A stretch of 64,000 nucleotides of DNA from Parvibaculum indicum. GTDB lineage: Bacteria; Pseudomonadota; Alphaproteobacteria; Parvibaculales; Parvibaculaceae. The notes beneath the pieces were generated by a model. It was not told the DNA's origin. It ran no database searches and was given only the letters and a program-made list of their open reading frames with translations. This document shows positions 25,433 to 34,543 of this stretch, one piece after another. The stretch spans positions 1-64,000 of the forward strand of contig NZ_JAASQO010000014.1 of NCBI RefSeq assembly GCF_011762095.1. The letters are read 5' to 3'. Numbering within the stretch: position 1 is the stretch's first letter; each line of letters starts with the position of its first letter. The position numbers and the translations under genes were made by a program.

Positions 25433-25460
25433 TTGACGTTGATTCACTTTTGTCTAGACT
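25433..25460 (+). promoter_or_regulatory. Candidate promoter and operator for the TetR gene
   Basis: TTGACG (25433-25438), a 16-base spacer and TAGACT (25455-25460). The -35 is flanked by an inverted repeat AAAGT-(12 bases)-ACTTT (about 25430-25450), a plausible TetR operator covering the promoter. A TAGACT -10 recurs in the candidate promoter at 52869-52897. Confidence 0.4.
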
Positions 25461-25522
25461 CAGGCCAACATGAAATCGGGGCCGGCCGCCATGGTGGCGG
25501 CGCGGCGGGCACTGGAACGGAC

Positions 25523-26206
25523 ATGACAACTAGCGTGGAAGAGGCGGTGACGGAGCGGGCCGAAGGCAAGCCCCTCGGCAAGCGCGAACGGACGAAAATC
25601 AACAATCGGGAGGCCATCCTTCAGGCCGCGCGGGACGTCTTCGCCGATCTCGGCTATGGCGCGACGACCGTGCGCGACATCATCCGCCGCACGGGACTGG
25701 CCTCCGGCACCTTCTACAACTACTTCCGCAGCAAGGAAGAGGTTTTCGAGGCGCTGATGGATGAAGGCATGCGCCGCATCCGCCCGCGCCTGCGCGCCGA
25801 GCGCATTCGCTCGCGCACCTTCGAGGATTTCATCCGCAACGCGCTTCACGCCTATTTCGAATATCTGGCTTCCGACCGCGAGACCTTCGAGGTGATGCGC
25901 CGCAATCCGAATACGGTCCGTGTACGCATGGAAACGGCGGAGATGATCGCCGGTTTTGAAGAGATCCGCGAATATATGGAAGAGGACATCCGCAACGGTA
26001 CGCTGCCGCCGGTGGATTCCGAATATCTGATGGCCTCCGTGGTCGGGCTCGCCATGGAAATGGGCGACCGCATGATCGCGCGCGACAATGTCGACCCCGC
26101 CGCCGCGGCGGAGTTCGCGACGGCGCTGGTGCTGGGCGGCTTCCACAACCTGCCCGTGACCGGCAAGGCGCCCGCAGCCCCCGGCGGCGAGGAAGGCGGC
26201 GAATGA
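25523..26206 (+). CDS. TetR-family transcriptional regulator
   Basis: A 227-residue repressor-type protein. Residues ~25-75 form the TetR HTH: REAILQAARDVFADLGYGATTVRDIIRRTGLASGTFYNYF, with the recognition helix GTFYNYF. The C-terminal domain is all-helical, Arg-rich near its start (RRIRPRLRAERIRSRTFEDF), and would bind an acyl or aromatic effector. The ATG at 25523 follows GGAACGGAC. It overlaps the esterase gene by four bases and faces the thioesterase/MATE unit. Confidence 0.85.
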   Translation: MTTSVEEAVTERAEGKPLGKRERTKINNREAILQAARDVFADLGYGATTVRDIIRRTGLASGTFYNYFRSKEEVFEALMDEGMRRIRPRLRAERIRSRTFEDFIRNALHAYFEYLASDRETFEVMRRNPNTVRVRMETAEMIAGFEEIREYMEEDIRNGTLPPVDSEYLMASVVGLAMEMGDRMIARDNVDPAAAAEFATALVLGGFHNLPVTGKAPAAPGGEEGGE

Positions 26207-27237
26207 ATCTGCAAAGGTTGATCGTCCGTAGCCTGATGAAACTGCCCGAGGGCCTGCTGCTGCGCATGGCGGGCGGTAAGCCGCTCTCCATCGACGGACG
26301 TGTGATGGACCCGCGTGTGCAGTTGCTCGCGGCGCAGGGCACGAAGGAACCTTCCATCACCACGCTGGACCCGGTGGCCGCCCGCGCCGCCACCTCGCAG
26401 GGCTTCGCGCTTCTGGACGATGCGCCGCGCGCCAATGTGGCGATCGACGAGACCACGGTGCCGGGCCCCGGCGGCGCGCTGCCGGCGCGGCTCTACCGGC
26501 CCCGACATGCAACGCGCCCGCTGCCCGGCCTCGTCTATTTCCATATGGGCGGCTGCGTGATCGGCGATCTGGAGACCTGCAACACCTTCTGCAGCATTCT
26601 GGCCGACAGCGCCCATTGCGCGGTGCTCTCGGTCGACTACCGCCTCGCGCCCGAACACAAATTCCCGGCCGCGGTGGACGATGCGCTGGCCGCCTTTGAA
26701 TGGGCTGAGGAAAACGCCGCCTCCTTCGGCATGGAGGCAGGCCGCATCGGCGTCGGCGGAGACAGCGCGGGCGGTTATCTTGCCGCCGTCGTGGCGCAGC
26801 GCATGAAGGCCGAAGGCGGCCCGGCGCCGGCATGCCAGCTTCTCATCTATCCGGTAACGGATATGGAGGCCGAAGGCGGATCGATGGAAAGCTGCGGCGA
26901 GGTCTATCCGCTGACCGCCGACATCATGCAATGGTTCATCGACCGCTACATCGACAGCCCGGCCGACAAAAAGGATCTGCGCGCCTCGCCCTTGAAGGCG
27001 GACGACCTGTCCGGCCTGCCGCCCGCCATCGTCGTCACGGCCGGTTTCGACCCGCTGCGCGATCAGGGGGCGGAATATGCCGACAGGCTGAAGGCGGCGG
27101 GGGTCCCCGTTACCTATCGCTGTTACGACAGCCTGGCTCATGCCTTCACGGCCATGTCCGGCACGATCCCCGCGGCGAAACGGGCCTGCGAGGAGATCGC
27201 GGCGGATGTGAAAGCGGCGCTTCACGCATCCGCTTGA
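26203..27237 (+). CDS. Alpha/beta hydrolase of the hormone-sensitive-lipase type
   Basis: A 344-residue esterase. The oxyanion loop reads FHMGGCVIGD (HGGG class with Met at the second position), the nucleophile elbow is GGDSAGG, the acidic residue is in GFDPLRD and the last catalytic residue is His in SLAHAF. It has the ~90-residue cap of HSL esterases. Such enzymes hydrolyse short acyl or steryl-acetyl esters. It is translationally coupled to the TetR gene (4-base overlap), suggesting a shared inducer or substrate. Confidence 0.85.
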   Translation: MNLQRLIVRSLMKLPEGLLLRMAGGKPLSIDGRVMDPRVQLLAAQGTKEPSITTLDPVAARAATSQGFALLDDAPRANVAIDETTVPGPGGALPARLYRPRHATRPLPGLVYFHMGGCVIGDLETCNTFCSILADSAHCAVLSVDYRLAPEHKFPAAVDDALAAFEWAEENAASFGMEAGRIGVGGDSAGGYLAAVVAQRMKAEGGPAPACQLLIYPVTDMEAEGGSMESCGEVYPLTADIMQWFIDRYIDSPADKKDLRASPLKADDLSGLPPAIVVTAGFDPLRDQGAEYADRLKAAGVPVTYRCYDSLAHAFTAMSGTIPAAKRACEEIAADVKAALHASA

Positions 27238-27264
27238 GAAGGCTGCGCGGCTATGCTAATGGAT

Positions 27265-27405
27265 CCTTGTCCTTAGGGGAGTAGCCTCCCTCCGCCGCGC
27301 AAAGGCGCGCATGAGAGGGGCGTTCGTCAACAAACTTGGCCGTCAGGCCATGGCGTTCGCGAGAGGTGCCGGTTTCCGGCCCGATTTGGCAAGACCTTTG
27401 GTTTC
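27265..27405 (+). promoter_or_regulatory. yybP-ykoY (manganese) riboswitch
   Basis: The leader before the GDT1-type gene has the conserved elements of this class in order: TTAGGGGAGTAGCC (27274-27286, the GGGGAGUA strand), CGTCAACAAACTTGGCC with a GGCC..GGCC arm ending ATGGCG (27321-27355), and CAAGACCTTTGG (27390-27401) closing the structure. These match the alphaproteobacterial form of the motif as I know it. It senses Mn2+ and commonly precedes Mn exporters such as UPF0016 and TerC-family genes, which is the arrangement here. The ends are approximate. Confidence 0.72.
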
Positions 27406-27470
27406 ACGCTTTCGCCTGGCCGGGCGGGAAGCGGAAGCCATTGGTTTCATTGCCCGGCCGGAGCTTCGAG

Positions 27471-28052
27471 ATGGACGCCTTCCTGATTTCCACCGTCACC
27501 GTCGCCATTGCCGAAATCGGCGACAAGACGCAGTTGCTGGCGCTTGTGCTCGCCTTGCGCTTCCGTCAGCCCTGGCCGGTCGTCTGGGGCATTCTCGTGG
27601 CGACGCTCGCCAATCATGCGCTCGCCGCCTGGGCGGGGGTGGAGCTTGCGGGATTGATGGATCGCGAAATCATGACGCGCCTCGTCGGCGTCTCCTTCAT
27701 CCTGATGGGCTTCTGGGCGCTGATCCCCGACAAGGCGCCCGACGATGAAGCGACCGAGCTTGAACGGACGAAGCGTTTCGGCCCCTTCCTTGCCACGCTC
27801 ATCGCCTTCTTCCTGGTGGAGATCGGCGACAAGACGCAGATCGCCACGGCGGCGCTGGCGGTGCGTTTCGATTCCGTGTTCCACGTTGCGGCAGGCACCA
27901 CCATCGGCATGATGATCGCCAATGTGCCGGTCGTGTTCTTCGGCGAGAAGGTCGCGCAAATCGTGCCGCTCGTCTGGGTGCGCGCGGCCGCCGCGCTCGT
28001 CTTCATCGTCCTTGGCACGCTCACGCTGCTTTCCGCCTTCGGTGTCCTCTGA
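27471..28052 (+). CDS. GDT1/UPF0016 (TMEM165 family) cation exporter, probably Mn2+
   Basis: A 193-residue inner-membrane protein with two homologous three-helix halves, each bearing the family signature: AEIGDKTQLLALVLALRF near residue 15 and VEIGDKTQIATAALAVRF near residue 115. The ExGDK(T/S) motifs bind Ca2+ or Mn2+ in this family. The ATG at 27471 follows CCGGAG and starts the first helix. The riboswitch in its leader points to Mn2+ export induced by excess Mn. Confidence 0.88.
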   Translation: MDAFLISTVTVAIAEIGDKTQLLALVLALRFRQPWPVVWGILVATLANHALAAWAGVELAGLMDREIMTRLVGVSFILMGFWALIPDKAPDDEATELERTKRFGPFLATLIAFFLVEIGDKTQIATAALAVRFDSVFHVAAGTTIGMMIANVPVVFFGEKVAQIVPLVWVRAAAALVFIVLGTLTLLSAFGVL

Positions 28053-28121
28053 CGCTTCCTTCCGTAAGGCGGCATCCCTATGCTGCTGCCAAACGACATT
28101 GAAGAACCGAGGGAGGAAAAC

Positions 28122-29111
28122 ATGCGGGCGATGCGCGTGCATGAACTGTCGGAAGATATTTCCGTTCTGCGAATGGACGATGTGGAATTGCCGCCGCCCG
28201 GCCCGGGCGAGGTGCGGTTGAAGCTCAGGGCCTGTTCGGTGAACTTCCCCGACATCCTGATGGTGCAGGGCAAATATCAGTTCAAACCCGAGCTGCCTTT
28301 TTCGCCGGGCATGGAAGGCGCGGGCATCGTCACGGAACTGGGCGAGGGCGTCACCAGCCTCAAGGTCGGAGACGAGGTCGTCGCGGGCTTGCGCATCGGC
28401 GGTTTTGCGGAAGAGGTGAATGCGTCGGCTGAGGCCTGCCGCCCGATCCCGAAAGGCATGGACTTCGCCAGGGCCGCGGCCTACCCGGCGGCTTATCTCA
28501 CTGCCTATGTCGCGCTTGTCTGCCGCGGTCATCTGCAGCCGGGCGAAACGCTGCTCGTGCATGGTAGCACGGGCGGCGTGGGGCTTGCCGCCGTCGAAAT
28601 GGGAAAGCTCCTCGGCGCCACCGTCATCGCGACCTCGGCGTCGGATGAAAAGCTCAAAGTGGTGAAGGCGCGCGGCGCCGATCATGTCATCAACATCAAT
28701 GACGGCTTCCGGGAAAAGGTGAAGGAGCTGACCGGCGGCAAGGGTGCGGATGTGATTTACGATCCCGTCGGCGGCGACGTCTTCGACGAAAGCGTGCGCT
28801 GCATCGCCTGGAACGGCCGCCTGCTCATTATTGGTTTCACCAGCGGCCGCATTCCTTCCGTCTCCGTCAACATGCCGCTCATCAAGGGCTTTTCCGTGGT
28901 CGGCGTGCGCGCGGGCGAATATGGCCGGCGCGATCCGGAGGCGGGCAAGGCCAATATCGAGGCGATAGATCGTCTGGCTGCGGAAGGAAAGATCGACCCC
29001 TGTATCTGTGCCCGTTTTCCGCTGGAAAAGGCGGTCGAGGCCATGCACATGCTGCAAAACCGCCAGGTTGTCGGTAAGGTCGTGATCGAAATGAACGGGG
29101 AGAACCGATAA
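28122..29111 (+). CDS. qor: NADPH:quinone oxidoreductase (zinc-free MDR family)
   Basis: A 329-residue zinc-independent medium-chain reductase that reduces quinones or enones with NADPH. GGVGLAAVEMGKLLGA is the nucleotide-binding loop, followed by the A-T-A-S strand; VHGSTGG precedes it. The ATG at 28122 follows the strong GAGGGAGGAAAAC. Zinc-binding Cys/His residues of alcohol dehydrogenases are missing. The following lipoprotein gene begins on the next base after its stop. Confidence 0.85.
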   Translation: MRAMRVHELSEDISVLRMDDVELPPPGPGEVRLKLRACSVNFPDILMVQGKYQFKPELPFSPGMEGAGIVTELGEGVTSLKVGDEVVAGLRIGGFAEEVNASAEACRPIPKGMDFARAAAYPAAYLTAYVALVCRGHLQPGETLLVHGSTGGVGLAAVEMGKLLGATVIATSASDEKLKVVKARGADHVININDGFREKVKELTGGKGADVIYDPVGGDVFDESVRCIAWNGRLLIIGFTSGRIPSVSVNMPLIKGFSVVGVRAGEYGRRDPEAGKANIEAIDRLAAEGKIDPCICARFPLEKAVEAMHMLQNRQVVGKVVIEMNGENR

Positions 29112-29669
29112 ATGGCGCGAAAGCGTGGAACGAAAGCGTCGCTCGCCGCCGCAATCCTGTTTCTGGCGGCGGCATGCTCCGGGCCGGATGCCATCGAGAT
29201 CGCGGAAGAAGGCGTCGGGCCCATTACCGGCATCACCGCTTTCGATCCGGACGCCGTTTCCGCGCTTCTGCCGGGCACGACGGTTTCCCGTCAACAGGTC
29301 TCCCGCGAGGGAGAGCAATATCCCGTCATCCTTGTCGAGGAAAACGACGAGAAGGTGATGGAGGTCGTGCCGGATGCGGACGAACGCTCGGTCGCGGGCG
29401 TCATCGTCTTCTCGCCCGACATTCGCGACGGGCACGGCATTCATGTCGGCAGCGTCTACACCGACATCTATACGGAAGACGACAAGCCGCAATGCCTGCC
29501 GGGCGTCGAGGAATATGCCGGACGGCTCTTCTGCCCGGCGGCCGAGTCCACGCGCATCTATTACGAAATCGCCGGAAAATGGGACGGGCCGGACGGCAAG
29601 GTGCCGCCCGGCGACGTCATCGGGAACTGGCGGGTCGTGGCGATCCACTGGCGCGCCAGCGCGGTTTGA
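29112..29669 (+). CDS. DUF1131 (YfeY-like) lipoprotein
   Basis: A 185-residue lipoprotein: basic start, hydrophobic stretch and lipobox LAAAC (Cys22). Mature residues begin with a region matching the DUF1131 family (IGPITG-like GVGPITGITAFD, then LLPGTTV); E. coli YfeY is the known member and belongs to the sigma-E envelope-stress regulon. Two Cys near residues 125 and 140 (PQCLPG, LFCPA) could form a disulfide. Its ATG directly abuts the qor stop. Confidence 0.7.
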   Translation: MARKRGTKASLAAAILFLAAACSGPDAIEIAEEGVGPITGITAFDPDAVSALLPGTTVSRQQVSREGEQYPVILVEENDEKVMEVVPDADERSVAGVIVFSPDIRDGHGIHVGSVYTDIYTEDDKPQCLPGVEEYAGRLFCPAAESTRIYYEIAGKWDGPDGKVPPGDVIGNWRVVAIHWRASAV

Positions 29670-29672
29670 CGC

Positions 29673-30560
29673 TCACACGCTGCGCTGCGCCTTGTCCTTG
29701 TCGTTCGCGCCGCGGATCATCTCGCGCATACGCTCCCAATCGTCGTCCTTGAGCGAAGACAGCCGCGAGAAATTGCCGCCGCCCGCCGAATAGGCCGCGC
29801 CGTCGATGGCGATGGTCTGGCCGGAAAGATAGTCGCAGCCATCCGCCATCAGGAAGGTGGCGAGGTTCTTCAACTCGTCCATCTGCCCCACGCGCCCCAT
29901 CGGAATGCCGTCGCGTTCCTGGTCGCCGTCGGTCGACTGGCCGGGGCTCAGCCGCGCCCATGCGCCTTCGGTGGGGAAGGGGCCCGGCGCGATCGCGTTG
30001 AGGCGGATGCCGTATTCGCCCCATTCGGCGGCGAGCGATTTCGTCATGATGTTGACGCCCGCTTTCGACATGGCCGACGGCACGGTGAAGGGGCCGCCGT
30101 TCCACACCCAGGTCGTGAGGATGGAGATGACGCTCCCCGGCACACCGTCGCGGATCCAGCGCGTACCGCAGGCATGCGTCACATAGAAGGTGCCGTGAAA
30201 CACGATATTGGCGATGGCGTCGAAGCCGCGCGAGGAAAGATCCTTGGTCGGAGAGATGAAATTGCCCGCCGCGTTGTTGACGAGGCCGGTAAGCGGACCG
30301 CTCGCCCAGATCTCCTCGATCATCTCGTCCACCGCCTCGGCGACGCGAATATCCACGCTATGCGTCTTCACCGAGCCGCCATGCCTGTCCATCAGCTCGG
30401 CGGCCGTGTCGTCGAGCACCTTCTTGCGCCGCCCGCAGATATGGATGTCGGCGCCCAGCCGCAGATAGTCCTCGGCCATTTCCTTGCCGAGGCCCGTGCC
30501 GCCGCCGGTGACGAGAATGCGTTTTCCCTTGAGAAGTCCGTCGCGGAACATCGAAACCAT
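29673..30560 (-). CDS. Short-chain dehydrogenase resembling 2,4-dienoyl-CoA reductase
   Basis: A 295-residue SDR. TGGGTGLGKEMAE is the NADP loop, NNAAGNF the classical second motif. In place of the usual Tyr-x-x-x-Lys the active-site helix reads SAMSKAGVNIMTKSLAAEWG, the pattern of mitochondrial/peroxisomal 2,4-dienoyl-CoA reductases, which keep Lys but not the usual Tyr. It would therefore help beta-oxidation of unsaturated acyl-CoAs. Start at 30560 because AAGGAGGAC lies 6 bases upstream. Convergent with the DUF1131 gene. Confidence 0.78.
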   Translation of the reverse strand: MVSMFRDGLLKGKRILVTGGGTGLGKEMAEDYLRLGADIHICGRRKKVLDDTAAELMDRHGGSVKTHSVDIRVAEAVDEMIEEIWASGPLTGLVNNAAGNFISPTKDLSSRGFDAIANIVFHGTFYVTHACGTRWIRDGVPGSVISILTTWVWNGGPFTVPSAMSKAGVNIMTKSLAAEWGEYGIRLNAIAPGPFPTEGAWARLSPGQSTDGDQERDGIPMGRVGQMDELKNLATFLMADGCDYLSGQTIAIDGAAYSAGGGNFSRLSSLKDDDWERMREMIRGANDKDKAQRSV

Positions 30561-30682
30561 GCTGTCCTCCTTGGCCGTCATGAGCGCGGCCATTCATTCC
30601 TGGGTTCGGAAGGGAGGATAGCAGCGGGAAGCGCCGCGCCTAGTCCCGCCGTCGGCGGCGGGACCGGGACGCAGCGTCGACC

Positions 30683-30976
30683 TCAGCTTTGCGGGCCGTT
30701 CTTGCCGTTGCGTTCGACCAGCACGGTCCAGAGCCGCACGATGATGAAGATCGGAATCACCACGATGGCGCCCAGCATGAAATATTCGCCGGACCAGCGA
30801 ATGGCGTCGAAGCCCATTTCCCAGACGCGCATGAAGGTGTCGATGAAATCGCGCCACAGATCGATGGGGCGGATGCCGAACACGGCCAGCACGATGCCCA
30901 CCACCACCGAGGCGATGGCGAGCTTCAGAAGGGTCGTCAGCAACGGCCCGCCAAGCAGTTTGTCCATATCCGGCAT
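30683..30976 (-). CDS. Small membrane protein (DUF6460-like)
   Basis: 97 residues with two membrane helices (about 14-34 and 66-86) separated by an amphipathic stretch with DLWRDFIDTFMRVWEMG. It resembles a DUF6460-type alphaproteobacterial membrane protein. It follows the MscS gene by 21 bases on the same strand, suggesting an accessory role in that unit; the function is unknown. Confidence 0.6.
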   Translation of the reverse strand: MPDMDKLLGGPLLTTLLKLAIASVVVGIVLAVFGIRPIDLWRDFIDTFMRVWEMGFDAIRWSGEYFMLGAIVVIPIFIIVRLWTVLVERNGKNGPQS

Positions 30977-30997
30977 CCTTCGATTGTTGGTGCGGAA

Positions 30998-31840
30998 CTA
31001 GTCCGCGGCTTCGGCCACCTGATAGACGGTGCGGCAGGGGAAGGGGATGGTGATGCCTTCCGCGTCGAAACGCTCCTTCACCTTTTTCGTGATGTCGAAC
31101 TTGGTCGGCCAGTAATCGGAATTGGCGACCCACAGACGCATCACGATATCGACCGAGCTGTCGTTGAGCGCGATGACGCCGAGGAAGGGTTCCGGCTCCT
31201 TCATGCTGCGCGGATCGGCCTCGTAGACGGAACGGATGATGTCCATTGCCTTGTTGATGTCGTCGGCATAGGAAATCCCGAAGGTGATATCCACGCGGCG
31301 CGTCGGATAGGACGAATAGTTCTTGAGCGGCTGTCCCCAGATGCCGCTGTTCGGCACGATGATCTGCACATTGTCCGGCGTGTTGAGTTCGGTGAAGAAC
31401 AGGGTGAGTTCCTTCACCGTGCCGGCGATGCCGCCGATCTCGACATATTGCCCGGTGCGGAAGGGGCGGAAGATGAGCAGCATCACGCCCGCCGCCACAT
31501 TGGACAGCGTGCCCTGCAGGGCGAGGCCGACGGCCAGGCCCGCGGCGCCGAGCACGGCGATGAGCGAGGTGGTCTCGATCCCGAATTCGCCGAGCACGGC
31601 CAGAATGGTGGCGGCGATGATGAGGTATCGGACGATACTGCCGAAAAAGCTCTGCAGCATGTCGTCCTTCACCGGCCCGCGCGCCAGGGCCCGCATGGTC
31701 CAGACACGGGCCCGGCCTGCCAGCCAGAAGCCGATAATGAGGATCAGGATGGCGGCGACGAGGCTCACCCCGTATTCAAGGGCGAAGGGAAGTAGGGCAT
31801 CGACATTCTTTCTGACGATGTCGGGCATCTGCTCGAGCAT
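30998..31840 (-). CDS. Mechanosensitive ion channel, MscS family
   Basis: A 280-residue small-conductance channel that releases solutes on osmotic downshock. Three N-terminal helices; the third holds the Gly/Ala-rich pore pattern GAAGLAVGLALQGTLSNVAAG (TM3), followed by the beta domain with FRPFRTGQYVEI and VPNS. This is the MscS core without large extensions. It is promoter-proximal to the small membrane protein gene. Confidence 0.9.
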   Translation of the reverse strand: MLEQMPDIVRKNVDALLPFALEYGVSLVAAILILIIGFWLAGRARVWTMRALARGPVKDDMLQSFFGSIVRYLIIAATILAVLGEFGIETTSLIAVLGAAGLAVGLALQGTLSNVAAGVMLLIFRPFRTGQYVEIGGIAGTVKELTLFFTELNTPDNVQIIVPNSGIWGQPLKNYSSYPTRRVDITFGISYADDINKAMDIIRSVYEADPRSMKEPEPFLGVIALNDSSVDIVMRLWVANSDYWPTKFDITKKVKERFDAEGITIPFPCRTVYQVAEAAD

Positions 31841-31953
31841 ATGGGCTGGCTCCTGATGGTTGGGACCCCTGAAAGCCGCCAGTCTCCCATGATTGCACGG
31901 ATGAAAAAAGGCGAAGGTTTGCCGCTTCGGGCGACCCGGCTAGGTTTGACCTC

Positions 31954-34542
31954 ATGAACGCGCCCTTATCCACAGCCGATGACGCCATGCTGCCGGAAAT
32001 CTTCCGGAACTGGTTCGCCGCGCGCGGCTGGGCCCCGAGGCCGCATCAGCTTCGATTGCTGGAAATCGCCGAAAGCGGCAACTCGGTCCTGCTCATCGCC
32101 CCCACCGGCGCGGGCAAGACGCTGGCGGGCTTCCTGCCCTCGCTGGTGGAGCTGGAGAAGGCGGGCGGCAGGGGCCTTCACACCCTCTATATCTCGCCGC
32201 TCAAGGCGCTGGCGGTGGACATCAAGCGCAATCTGGAAACCCCGATCGCGGAGATGGGCCTCGGCATTTCGGTCGAGACGCGCACCGGCGACACGCCGCA
32301 GAACCGCCGTCTGCGCCAGCGTCACGCGCCGCCCGACATCCTGATGACGACGCCGGAGCAACTGGCGCTGCTGCTTTCCTATCCGGATGCGGGAAAATTC
32401 TTCGGCAATCTCTCCTGCGTCGTGCTGGACGAGCTTCATGCGCTGGCGAATTCCAAGCGCGGCGATCTGCTGTCGCTGGGCCTTGCCCGTCTGTCGAAAC
32501 TCGCGCCCTCCCTGCGCCGCGTCGGCCTGTCGGCAACGGTCGCCGAGCCGGACGAGCTGCGCCGTTATCTGATGCCGCAGCCGGAGGAGGGGGAAGCCCT
32601 CTCCGAAATCGTCGCCGCGCCGCCCGGGGCGGTGCCGGAACTCGGCATATTGACGCCCGCCGGACCGGAGCCCGATCCCGCCGAGGCGAAACTGCCTGCG
32701 CCAGCCGAGGCGTGTATCCCCCCCGCGCGCATTCCCCCCGCGCGCATTCCATGGTCGGGCCATTCCGCGCGCCATGCGCTGCCCGCCGTCTATGAAGAGA
32801 TCAAGCGCAACCGCATGGTGCTGGTCTTCGTCAATACGCGCTCCCAGGCCGAATTCGTCTTTCAGTCGCTCTGGCATCTGAACGAAGACACGCTGCCCAT
32901 CGCGCTGCATCACGGTTCGCTGGCGCCGGAAGCGCGCCGCAAGGTGGAAGCGGCCATGGCGGCGGGATCGTTGCGCGCCGTCGTCTGTACCTCCACGCTC
33001 GATCTCGGCATCGACTGGGGCGATGTCGATCTCGTCGTCAATATGGGCGCGCCGAAAGGCGCAAGCCGCCTCCTGCAACGCATCGGCCGCGCCAACCATC
33101 GCCTCGACGAGCCGAGCCGCGCGCTGCTCGTTCCCGCCAACCGTTTCGAGGTGCTGGAATGCGAGGCCGCCCGCGCCGCCGCATTGGAGGGCGCGCAGGA
33201 CGGGCTTGTCGCCCGCACGGGCGCCCTCGACGTGCTCTCCCAGCATGTGCTGGGCATGGCCTGTTCCGAGCCCTTCGATCCCGGCGCGCTTTATGCGGAA
33301 GTACGCTCGGCCTCGCCCTATCGGATGCTGACGCGCGACGAGTTCGACCGCGTGGTGGATTTCGTCGCGACCGGCGGCTATGCGCTCAAGACCTATGACC
33401 GCTTCGCGCGCCTGCGTCCCAACAAGCCGCTGGAAGGCGACAGGCGTCTGCGGGCGTCGAACCCGAAAGTCGTCCAGCAATTCCGCATGAATGTCGGCAC
33501 CATCGTCGAAGCGCCCATGCTGAAGGTGCGCATGATTCGGAAAGGGCGCCGTCCCGTCGGCGCGGGCGGCGGCAGGGTGCTGGGCGAGATCGAGGAATAT
33601 TTCATCGACCAGCTGTCGCCCGGCGACACCTTTCTGTTTGCCGGGCACATCCTCTCCTTCGAGGGGCTGGCGGAAACCGAAGCGCTGGTCACCAAGGGCG
33701 GCGGCGACGAGCCCATGATCCCCGCCTATTACGGCGGCAAGTTTCCGCTCTCCACCTATCTCGCCTCGCGCGTGCGCCGCATGATCGCCGATAAAAACGA
33801 ATGGGCCGCGCTGCCCCGCCAGGTGCAAGACTGGCTCGGCATTCAGGCTTGGCGCTCGCGGCTCCCCGGCGAGAACGATCTGCTGGTCGAAACTTTTCCC
33901 CGTAACGGCAAATATTATCTCGTCTGCTATCCCTTCGAGGGCCGCCTCGCGCATCAGACGCTCGGCATGTTGCTGACCCGCCGTCTCGACCGCGCGGGCG
34001 CGCGCCCGCTCGGTTTCGTCGCCTCGGAATATTCGCTCGCCATCTGGTGCCTGCGCGATCCGGGCCTGATGGCGGAACGCCACGAATTGCCGCTCGGCGA
34101 ACTCTTCGGCGAGGACATGCTGGGCGACGATCTGGAAAACTGGCTGGCGGAATCGAGCCTGTTGAAGCGCACCTTCCGCGATTGCGCGCTCATCTCCGGT
34201 CTCATCGAGCGCCGCTTTCCGGGGCAGGAAAAGACCGGTCGTCAGGTCACCTTCTCCGCCGACCTCATCTATAATGTGCTGCGCGAACACGAGCCCGATC
34301 ACATCCTGTTGCAGGCGACCTATCGGGATGCCGCGACCGGCCTCCTTGACGTTGCGCGTGTCGCTGCCATGTTGAAGCGCGTGAAGGGACGAATCGTGCT
34401 TGAACGTCTCGACCGCGTCTCGCCGCTCGCCGTGCCCGTGCTGCTCGATATCGGGCGCGAGCAGGTGGCGGGCGAGGCGAACGAGGCGCTGCTGGCCGAA
34501 GCGGCCGATGAGTTGATCGAAGAAGCGACGAGACTGGTCTGA
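31954..34542 (+). CDS. Lhr-type, ligase-associated DEXH helicase
   Basis: An 862-residue SF2 helicase of the Lhr-core type found in a DNA-repair set with an ATP-dependent ligase, an exonuclease and PdeM. Motifs: APTGAGKT (Walker A), DELHAL (DEXH), LSATV (motif III), LDLGIDWG and QRIGRANHR (VI). The C-terminal half carries the Lhr winged-helix/beta domain. Between motif III and the second RecA domain is a Pro-rich insert with two tandem IPPAR copies encoded by two 15-bp units (32716-32745). One base separates its stop from the PdeM start. No ligase gene is in the window. Confidence 0.88.
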   Translation: MNAPLSTADDAMLPEIFRNWFAARGWAPRPHQLRLLEIAESGNSVLLIAPTGAGKTLAGFLPSLVELEKAGGRGLHTLYISPLKALAVDIKRNLETPIAEMGLGISVETRTGDTPQNRRLRQRHAPPDILMTTPEQLALLLSYPDAGKFFGNLSCVVLDELHALANSKRGDLLSLGLARLSKLAPSLRRVGLSATVAEPDELRRYLMPQPEEGEALSEIVAAPPGAVPELGILTPAGPEPDPAEAKLPAPAEACIPPARIPPARIPWSGHSARHALPAVYEEIKRNRMVLVFVNTRSQAEFVFQSLWHLNEDTLPIALHHGSLAPEARRKVEAAMAAGSLRAVVCTSTLDLGIDWGDVDLVVNMGAPKGASRLLQRIGRANHRLDEPSRALLVPANRFEVLECEAARAAALEGAQDGLVARTGALDVLSQHVLGMACSEPFDPGALYAEVRSASPYRMLTRDEFDRVVDFVATGGYALKTYDRFARLRPNKPLEGDRRLRASNPKVVQQFRMNVGTIVEAPMLKVRMIRKGRRPVGAGGGRVLGEIEEYFIDQLSPGDTFLFAGHILSFEGLAETEALVTKGGGDEPMIPAYYGGKFPLSTYLASRVRRMIADKNEWAALPRQVQDWLGIQAWRSRLPGENDLLVETFPRNGKYYLVCYPFEGRLAHQTLGMLLTRRLDRAGARPLGFVASEYSLAIWCLRDPGLMAERHELPLGELFGEDMLGDDLENWLAESSLLKRTFRDCALISGLIERRFPGQEKTGRQVTFSADLIYNVLREHEPDHILLQATYRDAATGLLDVARVAAMLKRVKGRIVLERLDRVSPLAVPVLLDIGREQVAGEANEALLAEAADELIEEATRLV

Positions 34543-34543
34543 G

